From the NCBI GenBank assembly GCA_019059635.1, contig JAGVRJ010000003.1:2356001-2420000 (forward strand): a stretch of 64,000 bases of DNA, given 5' to 3'. The position numbers and the translations under genes were made by a program. Shown one piece after another: positions 31,344 through 43,392 of this stretch (position 1 is its first letter; the number at the start of each line of letters is the position of its first letter). Below the pieces are notes generated by a model, which saw only the letters and a program-made list of their open reading frames with translations, made no database searches and had not been told where the DNA came from. The stretch is from Proales similis (Eukaryota; Rotifera; Eurotatoria; Ploima; Proalidae).

Positions 31344-34300
31344 TTCTTCTTCTTCTTCTTCTTTTTTCTCTCACCTCTTTGTCTGCCTCAGATTCAATCG
31401 ATCGCGCTTGTCAACCAAAATACGTCTAATTATGCACTGAAAAATGCTTCTAGTCTGGCGCTACAACGCCTCATTCTTAAGTCGACCAAACAACCGGGAT
31501 ATTTTTGCACATTTTCCATCCGTTTGGGCTTATCCATGGGCATTATCCGTTTGCTGCACGGACAAGAGCTGGTGATATGGCCATTTATTCTGCCTTTCCC
31601 TCCTCACTGATCCGCGTGGTCGCGACCTGAATATTTGTTGTGGATTCGATTTACGAATGTGAGGCGGCATCTATTTGTTTTATTAATCAGCGATTAAAGT
31701 GCAAAATAAGGCTCATGGGGCGAGCCTGTAATGTTGACCAGGCCAGCGAAGGCGATCACTTGTGGGAGGGGATCGGTGTTTCTAGTTTATCTCAAATTAC
31801 CATTTGATTGATTAATAAAAAGAAAGAGAGAGAACATGAAGAAACTGGAATTTATCGAAGAGTAAACATTCCCAGGATATTGAGGCGTAATAAAAGGGTG
31901 AAGATGGAGCGAGCGCATCTAGACAACAGGGTAGCGTACGTCAATCAAAAGATAGAGGTGCTGCCTCCAATCTAGCCAAGAACAAACAAATCTCTCGAGT
32001 CGATTGAGTAATCGAGCGGAATGGACGAAAGAAGCAGACGCGACTGGATCGAATGGCGTGTCGATTGATTGAGAGACGTCTCACTTTTTAATTAGATATT
32101 TATAGTCCGATTAGGAAATAGTTGGCTCGCCAGCCGCTAACTCGATTTTAATCAGATCGATCGTTTATTCATTTTTTTTCTGCTTTTCTATCACAACTAC
32201 CTGTCGATTCGAATTAGATGAGAAGGAAGAACGGACGGTCGAGACTCTCTGATTGGCTGCCAGTTCAGATGTGAAATAGAGGCCGCCTATTCTCCAAACA
32301 AGTAGATAAGCTCATGTAGACGGTTGCGGCGGCGCAAATGCTCAAGCGATGAATGAGCTGCCCGACGAGCCAGAGAGAAAGAGAGAGAGAGCAGGTCAAG
32401 CAAGCAATAAAAAAAATACGGGCCAGTTATGTACTTGTCATGGTTTCACTCAACGCGCGAGTTGAGGTCTATATTATCGATCTGATAAGGAGCCGTCGCT
32501 CATCGCCGCTTCACTTGCTTTTTTTTTGTTGTGTTGTTTGATCGATATTTATCAAAACGGCGCGCCAGGCAGACAGTCCAGCAGACTGCGCCCAGAGAGC
32601 AGACGGCAGCCGTCGTCGTCGTTTCGCGTGCGTGATTTATTTCGGTGTGCATGACATCAATCCCAGAAGTGCAACCGGCATTTTCGGACATTAAGTTGGC
32701 CGAAGTTGGCGATCGGCCGCCTGATGAGTTGAGAAACTAATCGTGCAAATATTCATTTCGTCGATTTCGTGCAGATCGTAAATATTTACATTCTTGAGCG
32801 AATATTTGCGCCTGCGTCAGAGAAGGAGAATTCTTTTTTTTTTATGATTTTGTGGGACACAAATAGCCAAACGAGCTGTTGCTGCTGTAGACTCGGCCGA
32901 CACTACTGCTGCTGCAGTGACGTGTGTCTCGCTCAAGTCGCCAATAATTTCAGACGCCATGTGATACTGGCCGTCTGACAACTGCGTGATGGATGATGGA
33001 AATGTGAGTTGGTGTGTGCGTGAGATAAATCTGTTCTTATGGCTCACACATCAATTCACTTTTAGCAGTCGAACGATCGTCCAGATCGTCTCCTTTTCGA
33101 ACGATCCTCTTTCTCGTATAAATCAATGCCTCTGCCATTCGAACTGGGTTAATCACCTATGTGTTTTGGGCAGCAATCATGCTCATGTTTGTTGTCGTTG
33201 TTGTTTTTATTTTCTGGCGTCGGACTCTTGGTGCTTGTGTTGTTTTTCTTTTGCGTTGTTTATTATTATTAAACTGACAAGCTAATTTGTAGTTGTCAAC
33301 CAGTCGAATCGATATGGTCTCCGAAAATTTCACCGTTTCAAGCGAGTTGCCGCATTCACAACTCTGACTATGGACAAAAGTGTCCGAGCTGGCTGGTCGG
33401 CAAGTCGATGCCAACAAAACAAAAACAAGTCGGACGCGAGCAGAGTTCAGTTGGGTTTATCTATTTTCCGGCTCGGGGCTTCGTGCTCATGCTCGTTTCG
33501 ATAGAACCAACGACCATTAAGGAGGAGGCTGAGCGAAACCAGATTGTCGGTGAGAACGCGAGTGCCAGGCTGAAAGGGGAGGGCGCGAAAGTGAACGAGT
33601 CCGATGCAAGCAGCAGCAAACAAGCGAGCCTCGGGGCGGCTCGTGCCGCCTTGACACGCTCTCACACTAAAGAGCTGCCGCATGCCACATCCAATGAACC
33701 ATTACACTCGCGATTGGTTATCATTAGAGCGTGCCAGCTTTCGATCATATCGCAAATGTTACACACAAACATTCGCTTGGCCCCCGCTGCCCCACATGCC
33801 AGTCCAGATTTTTATCACCACCATGTATGCGCGCGCGTTGTCGATTTTGTTTGGGAATTGAGGCGCTCCGATTAGTTGTTTGGTTCGAACGATTAAACGC
33901 AATCGGACTAAGGTCCAGGGAATTAGTGGCGACTAGCGCGCGTCCTAATGAGGTGCCATCCCTCGTTTAGTCTGCATTTGGCACTCGTTGATGATTCAAG
34001 CGATTAAAGCGGCTTGAATAATTGGACGCGCCCACAGCGGCTTGGAAGAGTCACGCGTCAATGAGCTCTAGGTGGAACTTTTTTTTTATATTTTATTAGC
34101 GTTTGGAATTGTTTTTTTATTTATTACTGCCCTCATAAAAGTGTCAGCTGTGGCCTCATGTCCGTTTATAAATGGCCCGTTTGAGACTAATCCTCTCACA
34201 ATCGATGGAAACACACTCGGTTCGGCACACATGCCAGCCGACACACACACATGCGTCCGGTTGGGCACGGTTGGAACAGCTAACCTTTGACGAGCGGCAA

Positions 34301-35096
34301 TTTTCTTTTATTGTTTGTGACTCCGATGCAGTGAGTGAGTAAACAAACGGCGTGACTTGAATCAATTAAACACTTTCGCACGCGTATATTATCACGGTCG
34401 TCATCTTCTCGTGGTGTTGGGCACTTATCTCGCCCTCGTTTGATTCGATCTATCGGCTTCTCAATGTTACTCGTTGTATTAATCAAATCGAAATTGGAGT
34501 TCCAAGTTACCATGCCGCCCTCGTAGGGTGTGTTGAGCTCAAGGTGTTAGATGTTTGCCATTGGCGCGCATAACTCTTCAATTTATGCAAAATAAGTCGG
34601 CAGACTCTGTCTGAAGCGGTACGAACCTCATCTATCAAATTGGCACATGGATCAAATTTGTCTCTGCACAGCCGCTCCCATTTATGTCAACAGCCTTTTC
34701 TAGCGTTGCCTTCATTTCCCATGGCCATTAAGGCGAATCATTTTTGAACGTAGGTTCTCGTCGCCTACTGCCTCTACTCTTAAAGATCGCATGGGCGAAA
34801 CCGAATACGCTCTACGGACTTGGCAATGCCAATTTTCTAATTGGCACTAAGATTCGAGAATTTGGCCTCTGAACGCATTCTCTTAGGCGCAGATTTGACA
34901 AGCCGCTTACATGGCCAGCTCTTGCGCCAATCAATTCGGTGCAAGCACTGACACATTCTAGCCAATTTGGCAAGTGATTATCATCATGGCCACACTATCC
35001 TTCTCTATATTTAATTCACCTGTTCGTCTCGCCCTCGCAACGCACACAGGACTGATTTGAGCCGTTTTTGCGTTTAGATCCTTCAGAACGTACGCG
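31344..35096. promoter_or_regulatory. 3.7-kb gene-poor region upstream of Wnt5
   Basis: This is the longest non-coding stretch in the window. Open frames (for example 33,408-33,875) are low in complexity and have no splice partners or domains. It has GA/CT runs near 32,380-32,395, poly-T/A tracts, CA repeats near 34,240-34,255 and many ATTA/TAATTA-type motifs. Because it lies directly 5' of a developmental ligand gene, I infer that it carries the enhancers and 5' UTR of Wnt5, but no single element can be proved. Confidence 0.45.
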
Positions 35097-36385
35097 ATGA
35101 AACACCCGTTTCTCATTGTATTGATCGCAGTCGGCCTGGTCGAGTCCAAGTGGTGGTAAGTGCTCTTGGGTTGAATTGACACCAATGTCTTGGGCTAAAC
35201 ATGGCTCATTTTCAGGAATCTGGGCCTTCAAAAGCAGCTCTTGCTGGCTGGTCGTCTTCCGCCCAGTTTGGACATGCCGCGATATTGTTCTTCTCTCACG
35301 GGACTGACGTTGGGCCAGCAGAAGCTTTGCGAGCTCTACTCCGATCATATGAGCGCCCTGAGCAAAGGAGCCAGAATTGGAATCGTCGAATGTCAATGGC
35401 AATTTCGCCACAGCCAATGGAACTGCTCGAGCATTTCAAACGAGACCGTGTTCGGACCTACTGTCACCCAGATCGGTAAGTGCTGCTCGCAGGTCGCCCT
35501 ATGCACTTGAGACAGATTTGATATTCTTCGATTGGCTTTTAAGGAAGTCGTGAAACTGCATTTGTTCATGCCATTACCGCAGCCGGCGTGTTGCAGTCAA
35601 TTGCTCGCTCTTGTCGCAACGGTGAGCTGAGCACTTGTGGCTGCAGCAACAGCAAAAGGCCGAATAACTTGAACCGCGACTGGGTCTGGGGTGGATGTGG
35701 AGACAATGTCGAATATGGATACAAGTTCTCCAAAGCGTTTGTAGACATCACTGACAAGTCGGTGAACGCAGAACGAGAGAACATGTTGTTGAGGAAGCGT
35801 CATTTCCGCTATCGAAAATCGCAGCGTCAAGCCGACCCGAGTGTGATGCGAGAGCTGATGGAAATGAGACACTCGAGGGCCAAACGGATGATGAACCTGC
35901 ACAACAACGAGGCTGGCCGCCGGGCGGTCTATCGTCTCGCCAAAGTGGAATGCAAATGCCACGGAGTGTCAGGCTCCTGCAGCATGAAGACTTGCTGGCT
36001 CAAATTGCCTTCATTCAGAGAGGTCGGCGACTATTTGAAAGACAAGTACGACAGCGCCATCGAGGTTAGATACCAGATCAGAGACGAGAAGCTGCGTGCC
36101 CGCTTCCGCCGCTACAGCTCTCCTACTAAGCAAGACCTTGTCTATGTTGACCAAAGTCCCAACTTTTGCTACTCAAACCCGCGACTCGGCATCCTCGGCA
36201 CCAGTGGACGTCAGTGCAACAAAAATTCGCACGGACCAGACGGCTGTCACATCATGTGCTGTGGCCGCGGCTATTACATCGAAAGAACAATCAAGCAAGA
36301 AAAATGCAAATGCAAGTTTCAATGGTGCTGCTCGGTACAATGCGAGACTTGCATGACTGAAGTAGAAACGTACACATGCAAATAA
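35097..36385 (+). CDS. WNT5: Wnt ligand, Wnt5 subfamily
   Basis: Three exons (35097-35155, 35216-35475, 35544-36385) join in phase to give 386 aa. The signal peptide is MKHPFLIVLIAVGLVES. Family blocks follow in order: GQQKLCELYSDHMSALSKGA, ECQWQFRHSQWNCS, GSRETAFVHAITAAGV, ARSCRNGELSTCGCS, DWVWGGCGDNVEYGYKF, NNEAGRRAVY, the lipid-attachment loop CKCHGVSGSCSMKTCW with its acylated Ser, and the Cys-rich C-terminus CNKNSHGPDGCHIMCCGRGY...CKCKFQWCC. Resemblance to vertebrate Wnt5 is closest (LGQQKLC, STCGCS, DLVYVDQSPNFC). It is a secreted Frizzled/Ror ligand. Only two introns remain, 60 and 68 nt. Confidence 0.93.
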
Positions 36386-36834
36386 GGGCAGTCCGCTCAA
36401 TCTAGCCCATTGATCAGCTTGTTCTTTTTGGAAAATTTCTCTATCTAGCATTGTTCTTCTTTGCTTCAATTTATTTAAATGTACATATACAGACTTGGCG
36501 GCGGTCTACTCCGCTCGCAAGGCGCCATTTTAAAATCAATAAATATTTAAACGTCCCCAAATCAATCTTAAGGGTTTAGGGTTTGAGCCTTGTGCCAAAA
36601 AAGGCGCCATTTTGAGTCGAGCTGAACAGCTCCAGATTCTTTAAATAAGACGTTTATTTGTGTCAAGTTGAGCAGATTCGATCTGACTTGTCAGAATGAT
36701 AGAGCGATCAGACGTTAGCTTAGATAGATAAACAAATAGACAGACAGATTGATGTTTAGAGAAAGGAATAGGAAGAAAAAAAAAGGTGGAGACAAAGACT
36801 AGTCAAAGAGGCCGAGGAAACATAGAGGCCGGGT
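36386..36834. other. convergent 3' flanks of Wnt5 and 4EHP
   Basis: About 450 bp between two convergent genes. AATAAA at 36538-36543 probably ends Wnt5. A polypurine run lies at about 36,765-36,785. No gene is seen. Confidence 0.5.
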
Positions 36835-37461
36835 TCATTTGTCGCAATAGAAAGTGTTACGGAAACTCGACTGATCTTTGAGACTGTCATTGTGACTCTT
36901 GTACTCGAGGATGGTGCTGGGCGGCAGGTTGAGAATGCGCTTCAGAGTGTCCTTGATACGCGAGGTCACAGCCTGGTTGTTGCAAGACCTGTTCCAGATT
37001 GAGATCAGATCTTCTTGAAATCTGATTGAAATCACGGCGCCGCAAATCTCTTCGCCGACCATGAACTGCTCGCCGAGTATGGCCAAGAGCAGGTTTTCCC
37101 AGCACCTGCTGGCCAGGCCCTTGCGTAGTCTGACGATCCACTTGCCCCCGTTTTGGTTCGCCTCGTCTTCCCACAGAGGTCTGATACCCTCCTTGAACAT
37201 GTGAATGTCGGCGTGGCCGCTGATCTCGTGTGGCCGAGCCATGCGAACGTAATAGCTCCAGAATTGTTCGACTGTGTTGAATGTGCCGACCAGTTTGAGA
37301 TTTGCGTCGTAGTTTACCGCCGAGCCCGCAGGCACCGAATGCTTGCTGGGCCTTTTGGAGAACCAGAACGAATAAGAGTACTCGAGCTCATTGCATCGGC
37401 TCGGGCTTGTTATTTGCTTTTTCTCTTCGTTGTTGGCTTCGCTTTTGTTTTCTACTTCCAT
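36835..37461 (-). CDS. EIF4E2: eIF4E homologous protein 4EHP (eIF4E2)
   Basis: A 208-aa single-exon protein. I use ATG 37461 (MEVENKSEANN); the upstream in-frame codon is TTG. The core matches 4EHP rather than canonical eIF4E: YSFWFSKRP, GTFNTVEQFWSYY, FKEGIRPLWEDEANQNGGKW, RLRKGLASRCWENLLLAILG, EEICGAVISIRFQEDLISIWN. The cap-binding site has Trp in PLWEDE and, as in 4EHP, Tyr/Phe in place of the first cap Trp (YSFWFS region). It binds the mRNA cap but poorly binds eIF4G, and represses translation with partners such as GIGYF. The absence of introns is notable. Confidence 0.92.
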   Translation of the reverse strand: MEVENKSEANNEEKKQITSPSRCNELEYSYSFWFSKRPSKHSVPAGSAVNYDANLKLVGTFNTVEQFWSYYVRMARPHEISGHADIHMFKEGIRPLWEDEANQNGGKWIVRLRKGLASRCWENLLLAILGEQFMVGEEICGAVISIRFQEDLISIWNRSCNNQAVTSRIKDTLKRILNLPPSTILEYKSHNDSLKDQSSFRNTFYCDK

Positions 37462-37761
37462 TTTGCTTCTTTTCAAGAACGTATTAGCCCGTCATCAGAC
37501 ACTAGTTTAAAGGCAAAGGCTGCTAGACCTTTGGCCGACAACAATCGAGCAAGTCTCAAGGGTCAAGAGGAAACCAAGAGGGGATAGATAAGATTTATTC
37601 AAATCAATATTTTAGATTTTTTTTTTCAATTAGATCTTGTGAAATAATTTGCTTGCTTTTTTCTACCTGCGCACAATTCAGATGAATGCCTGCGAAGAAC
37701 AGCCGGTGCCAGGTTATGTACATGAACCATAGGGAGTAGTAGTGGGCCAAATGCAAGCGCT

Positions 37762-39515
37762 CTAGGCTTCCTGCAGCATGAGAAACACACGCGGAAACAG
37801 ATTGAGCTCCTTGAGAGTATGCTTTCGATTGGCGTTGAACAGGTTTCGGCTTTGAGCAGTGCCAGCGCCTGCAGACTGGCCAGCTCCGGGCATTATGCGT
37901 TCGACAAGTAGATGCGTTCTCTTGTCGAAGCCCTTCTTGACAATTTCGCGCAGCAGTGAACCGAGTCGGGCCTCTCCGCTCGTGTTGACTTCAAATCTTG
38001 AGCCGTCTGGCAACAACACCCGAATCAAGCAGTCTAAAGTCGACGGAGAGAAGCAGCTGCGATCGGCCGTTGAATCGAGTTTAAGCAGAAGCACTCACCT
38101 TTGCTCTCGAACTCTTCGTGCTCATAGTCGTCCAGGTCGCTGCTTTCATCTAATGCAGCCGCCGCTTCATTTGGTTGCACCGGTGATTGTTTAGATTCGA
38201 CTTTTGCATCGTCGCCGACTTGTTCAACTTCATCGTCGTCATAGATTCTCAATTTCTTTTTGAACTTTTCACTGTCACAGCTGTCAGAGGTGTGACCGTC
38301 TTTGGCCTTTGTTGCGTCCGACTTGTCGATTTGCGAGCTTTCTGTTGAACTGGATGGGTCGCTCTCCTGCTCGCGGAGAAGCGCCTCATACTCGTCGCTT
38401 GTGAGAGGCGACTCGTGATCGCACAGGAAATTGGTCACGTTCTCGCAAAACATCATCGAGTCGAGCTTGGCCGAATTGAACTCGGACAGCTTCTCGCCCG
38501 TCCTCGGGTCGATTATGGCCACGAACGGATACGAATGGATGCGGTAGTAGTTGATCAACTTGTGTCCGTCGAGCGAGTCAAACAGAACCTGAAAGAAGAC
38601 AAAGTTTGCGCGAACGATCTCTTTGACCATGTCTTCGCGCCACAAATCCCTGTTCAGACACTGGCAAGTGAAATCTGACGGATCTTGCACGTTCACCAGG
38701 ACCCATTTGTTTGTGCGACATCCTTGTGCTTTGGACTACGAGGCCGTCGAAACAGAAATTGTAAGCAATGAGCAAAACCAAACAAACAGGCGCGTGTTTC
38801 TTACCGCTTCGAACGAGCCTGCAAACATGAGATCAACAGGCGGCCGGAACATGGAAGAAAGCGTTTTGCCTTTGCTGCTCGACATGGTGCCTGACGGCTC
38901 GTCGGTCTCGCTGCCGTAGGCGCGAAAGCCGTCGAATGCGCTTCTGACTCGTTGCTTTTTAGACGGAGGCAGAACTGCCACTTGAAGTCAAGAGTTAAGA
39001 TTCTAGTCAGCCAACTTGAATGAATAAGTAAATCTGCAACCGTATGGATCGAAGTCGAGCAGCTTCTCGCTCTTTTGCGGAATTGGGGCTCTGACGTCAT
39101 CGTCATACAAAGGTCCTTGGTCGGCTATCGTTCGCTTCGTTGACTTGGACCGTTGAGCCAAGTCGACCTCTTCGCTCGTGCTGGCCAAGTGAAGCTCTAC
39201 CGCTTTTTCTAAATTATTCTCACACGACTCGAGCAGCTGAACACACTCGGCTCTGCTGAGGCCGGTGATCGACTGGAGCCGCTCGACTGACGCTGAATCA
39301 AGTTGACTACTCGCGCGAGTAGGTGCCCGCTTCTCATGCTTCTCCTCCGCTAGGTGAACATCGCTGTCCTCACTCTCGTCGTAGTTGATCACTCGGTGCC
39401 TCCGAGCCGACCGGGTAGCTCTCGAGCTGGTCTCGCTTCTTTCTTCATGATTCGACGACGAGCTTTCGCCTGTGCGCCTGGTCTGGTAGCGGCGCCTCTG
39501 GTTGTCCGTAGACAT
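37762..39515 (-). CDS. UBXN7: UBXN7-like p97/VCP adaptor (UBA-UAS-UBX)
   Basis: About four exons from ATG 39515 (MSTDNQRRRYQT) to the stop at 37762, roughly 500 aa, like UBXN7. The order is a Ser/Arg-rich N-terminus, a UBA domain (VERLQSITGLSRAECVQLLE), the linker VRAPIPQKSE typical of UBXN7, a thioredoxin-like UAS domain (FRPPVDLMFAGSFEAA, NKWVLVNVQDPSDFTCQCLN, YPFVAIIDPRTGEK), an acidic stretch (SDEYEALLREQESDP, possibly UIM-like), and a C-terminal UBX domain with the FPR loop (ELNLFPRVFLML) that docks on p97. It should bring ubiquitylated proteins, in animals chiefly CUL2/HIF-type substrates, to p97. Introns are short. Confidence 0.9.
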
Positions 39516-40449
39516 TTCAATCTAGTCGGCAAATGATCAGCTTTCATTTCGATTTGTTACTCGTCGGTGTCCCTGAATGGCCAAAAGCAGATTCAAGAGC
39601 CCAATCTCTGATTCCATCACTATCGTGCTCAGTTACACTTTATCCATTGCCGTCTAATAATATGCGCGCGGATTTAATTCAAGTTAGAATTGCATTTCAA
39701 CACAGTCTACAGATCCCGCTCCAATTTGTGCTCTTAGGCCTAAAGTATTGATCGACTTGGACCGGACAAGCAGAAATCTTCTCGAGTGCAGCCTCCCTAT
39801 CTAAACTACTCTCAGGTCAAAGTGTTTCGAGCCAAACTCACTTCTAAGAACTTCCTAATAGAGAGCCGTTCCGGACCCCGTCATCAACATTCCAGTCCAT
39901 ATTCCCTTTCCGATCAACTTGAGGTATTCAACTCGATGCTCAGGAACAAGGCTGCCTATCAAGTCCCTTTCTGTGTTTAAAAAATTCCGATAAAAACAAT
40001 CAAATGTGGCTCTTTAAAGCGTTTCAAGCAGTTTGAATAATTGAAATAAAAATTAAATTTGTAAAAGGTCAAAAGTCGAGTGAGATCGATTGACGCGATC
40101 GAGTTGTTTGAGAAAGGGCAGACGTTGCCATTTGGGTCGAGCGGTAGCCGCAGAATGAGCTGAAAGTGAAGCGAGCTGATAAGCAACGAGCTAATCAAAG
40201 TCCCAAAGACAAATACAAGTCACGACGTTGACGGTAGCGCTTCGCTAAGGGCGAGTACACGACGAACAATTTGAAATATCGTCTGCGCATTTGCCTATGA
40301 CGTCAAATCGCACATAAAAGCTTCCATTTTCATATAGTGAACTTTGGAACCCTCATGAGCGCTTTATATAACCATCCGAATCGCGGCTATATCCATCCGC
40401 ACACGCCCATTCATTTTTGATTCTAAAACTTGAAACAATTCTACTAGAA
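39516..40449. promoter_or_regulatory. divergent promoter region, UBXN7-like / ACADVL
   Basis: About 930 bp between head-to-head genes. TATA-like TATATAA sits at 40365-40371, about 79 bp before the ACADVL ATG. A plus-strand open frame at 39,786-39,980 has no ATG and no family match. Confidence 0.5.
40365..40371 (+). promoter_or_regulatory. TATA box of the ACADVL gene
   Basis: TATATAA in a GC-poor spot 79 bp upstream of the ATG at 40450, which would give a 5' UTR of about 50 nt. The sequence is a good match, but use as a core promoter is inferred. Confidence 0.5.
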
Positions 40450-43114
40450 ATGAGTAGACTAATCACCAAGCAAGTTATTAACCGCGGATCGGCCCTGTTC
40501 GCCACCGCCCCTGTGGCCAATCTGTAAGCCTAGCATTCGAATATATTTTGCTTCATTTCGCTCGCAAATTTACTTTTGAAGGAAACATGTTCGCTACCAG
40601 GCGACATCGGCGGCCACTGACAAATCGGCCAAAGAGAAAGGCGCCAAAGTGCCAGAGTCGGCCTCGTTCGCCATGAACCTATTCCTGGGCAAAATCAGAA
40701 CAGACGAGGTGTTTCCGTTCCCTAATGCACTCAACGAAGAGCAACGTGAAAACCTCCAGGCTTTGGTTGATCCGACCGCCAAGTTTTTTGAGGTAAAGCT
40801 CGTCCCGAACAGAAGAGAGTCTGTCGGTGTCGGTTGTCAACGTTATCGTGCGTAGGAGAAAAACGACGCGCTGAAAAACGATCAGCTGGAAAAGGTGCCA
40901 GAAGACATAATGCAGGGCTTGAAAGAGCTTGGCGCGTTCGGCCTGCAAGTTCCGGTCGAATACAATGGCTTGGGCTTGACCAACACTCAGTACGCGCGAC
41001 TTGTCGAGATCGTTGGCTCCCATGACTTGGGCATCGGAATCACTCTGGGCGCACATCAAGTAAAAATGAACCTCGTCACGAAATAATCGATTAGCTTATA
41101 TCAACCACCAACAGTCGATCGGCTTCAAAGGAATTCTCCTGTTCGGCACTCCGGAGCAAAAGGAGAAATATTTGCCGCGACTGGCCACTGGCGAGGACAT
41201 TGCTGCCTTTTGCTTAACCGAGCCGGCCAGCGGTTCGGACGCTGCGGTAAGAGCAGAAAGCATCGCCTCAGAGTGAGCCCTTCTCAACTGCTTTCAGTCT
41301 ATAAAAACCAGAGCTGTTCCTTCCAACGACGGAAAGCACTATGTCCTCAACGGAAGCAAGATTTGGATCAGCAATGGTAACTTGTTTATTTCGCTAATTT
41401 TTCCACAGCTCACTCTAACTTGTTGCCAGGCGGCTTGGCCGAAATATTCACCGTCTTTGCCAAGGTCAGCACCTTTTTTCATTGTGTGTTTCTGCATTAA
41501 ATTAACCAGATCGCTTTGAATTTGTAAACAGACACCAGTGAAAGACGAGACGAGCGGCGAGGTCAAGGACAAGATTACTGCGTTCATTGTCGAGCGAAAG
41601 TTCGGCGGTGTGAAAAAGTAAGACGAAAAGTTGAGCCGATGGCGGCTGTCACTCAGATTGTTGTTTGAAACAGCGGCCCACCGGAGAAGAAGCTTGGCAT
41701 CAAGGCTTCAAACACAACCGAAGTCTATTTCGAGGATGTCAAAATTCCGGCCGAAAATGTTCTCGGCGGCGTAGGCAACGGATTCAAAGTGGCCATGAAC
41801 ATTTTGAACGCTGGGCGCTTCGGAATGGGCGCCGCCCTTTCGGGCACCATGAAATACGCCATTCAGAAAGCAGTCGATCATGCGGCCAATCGAAATCAGT
41901 TCGGCAAGCAGATCATCCATTACGGTGCCATTCAGGAGAAGATCGCTCGTATGGCCATGCTGCAATACGTAACCGAGGTAGACACAATTTGCAAGCCTTG
42001 TTCACAATGAAAGCCGGCTAAATGTCCCACAGTCTATGGCTTATATGCTTTCGGCCAACATGGACAAGGGCTCACTCGAGTTTCAAATCGAAGCAGCCAT
42101 CAGCAAAGTGTTTGCATCCGAGGCTGCCTGGAACGTGACCGACGAGGCGATTCAAATATTAGGAGGAATGGGCTTCATGCGAGTGAGCATTCTGATCTTC
42201 GTTGAGGCAACAAAAAAAACCGAAAATAATACTTGATTTAAAAGGACTGTGGACTGGAACGAGTTTTGAGAGATTTGCGAATCTTCCGCATCTTTGAGGG
42301 AACCAATGACATTCTCAGACTCTTCATTGCGTTGACTGGAATGAACGTAAGCGCTTTCAAGCCGAAACTTTTGAGGGAGCTGTTTGTCTCAAATTAGCGC
42401 AATCGCCTAATTGCTTTAGTACGCCGGCAAGCACTTGAAGGAATTGCAGAAAAAAGTGCAAAGCTTCGACTTTGGAACAATCCTCACCGAAGGCAAAAAG
42501 AGAATCGGAAGGTAGCGACTCAGGCCGCTCTCGGCATCTTAAACCGCTCTTCTAATCCGGATTTGAATGTAGCAAAATCGGAATGCAGAACGTCACAGCC
42601 TTAGACGTGCCAAGTGAGCTGAAGGACTCGGCTCAGCTGGCGAGCAAAGCTGCGGCTGATTTCGGCGAAACTGTTGAGCGTGTCCTAGTAAAATTCGGCC
42701 GACGCATCACAGGTAGCTATCAGAAGTGAATGCTTTAAAGCGGCATTTCGAGCTTGTTCACCTCCAGATGAGCAGTATGTGGTCAATCGAGTCGCCCAAG
42801 CCACGATTGATATATACGGCATGTTCGTCGTGTTGTCAAGAGCGAGCCGCTCGATCGCCGCCAAAAACGCCAGCGCCGAACACGAAGCTCAACTTGCCAA
42901 TCTTTTCTGCTATGAAGTAACTTGTCTTGGGCAGTTCGGTTCAGTCGATCTTTCTTCTAAATTGCATCCGAAATAGGCTGCCCGACGAGTAGAGCAAAAC
43001 TTGCGAGACGCGACCAGCTCCCGATTCATCGAGAACACAAAGATTATGAGCAAGCTGGCGCGCGACGTGGCACAGCACGGCAACACTGTTCCCCAGCATC
43101 CACTAGGCTTTTAG
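40450..43114 (+). CDS. ACADVL: very-long-chain acyl-CoA dehydrogenase
   Basis: About ten exons from ATG 40450 ([20 protein letters not shown], a mitochondrial presequence) to TAG 43112-43114 after QHPLGF. Landmarks in order: [82 protein letters not shown] (FAD/substrate motif), [96 protein letters not shown] with a VLCAD-type catalytic Glu region ([12 protein letters not shown]), then the extra C-terminal membrane-associating domain that separates VLCAD/ACAD9 from matrix ACADs. It starts long-chain fatty acid beta-oxidation at the inner membrane. Introns are about 45-75 nt. Confidence 0.93.
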
Positions 43115-43392
43115 GCGATCGTAACATCATCACTTTTCGTAAATTCTTGATCACCGTTCAAATTCGACCGGAATATCACCGAGATGCACTTTCTAAAATT
43201 GTGAATATACAGCAAAGCAAAATTCAACAAATTCATTCGGTCCCCCAGAGCACTCACTCTCCACCTGCTGACTTGCATGCACTCAGCAGCAATTAAACAA
43301 CTTAAATAAATAATCAATTTAGCAAACGTTTTATTCGCGCAATTTCCCTTCGTAAACGACTGCGAGATTGAAAACAGCTGAGGACTGTGTGT

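Noticed and set aside
33408-33875. A 155-aa plus-strand open frame upstream of Wnt5
   Set aside because: Mixed low-complexity translation, no ATG context or splice partners, and several competing frames on both strands.
39786-39980. A 64-aa plus-strand frame between UBXN7-like and ACADVL genes
   Set aside because: It begins with GTG rather than ATG, and no family or splice partner is seen.
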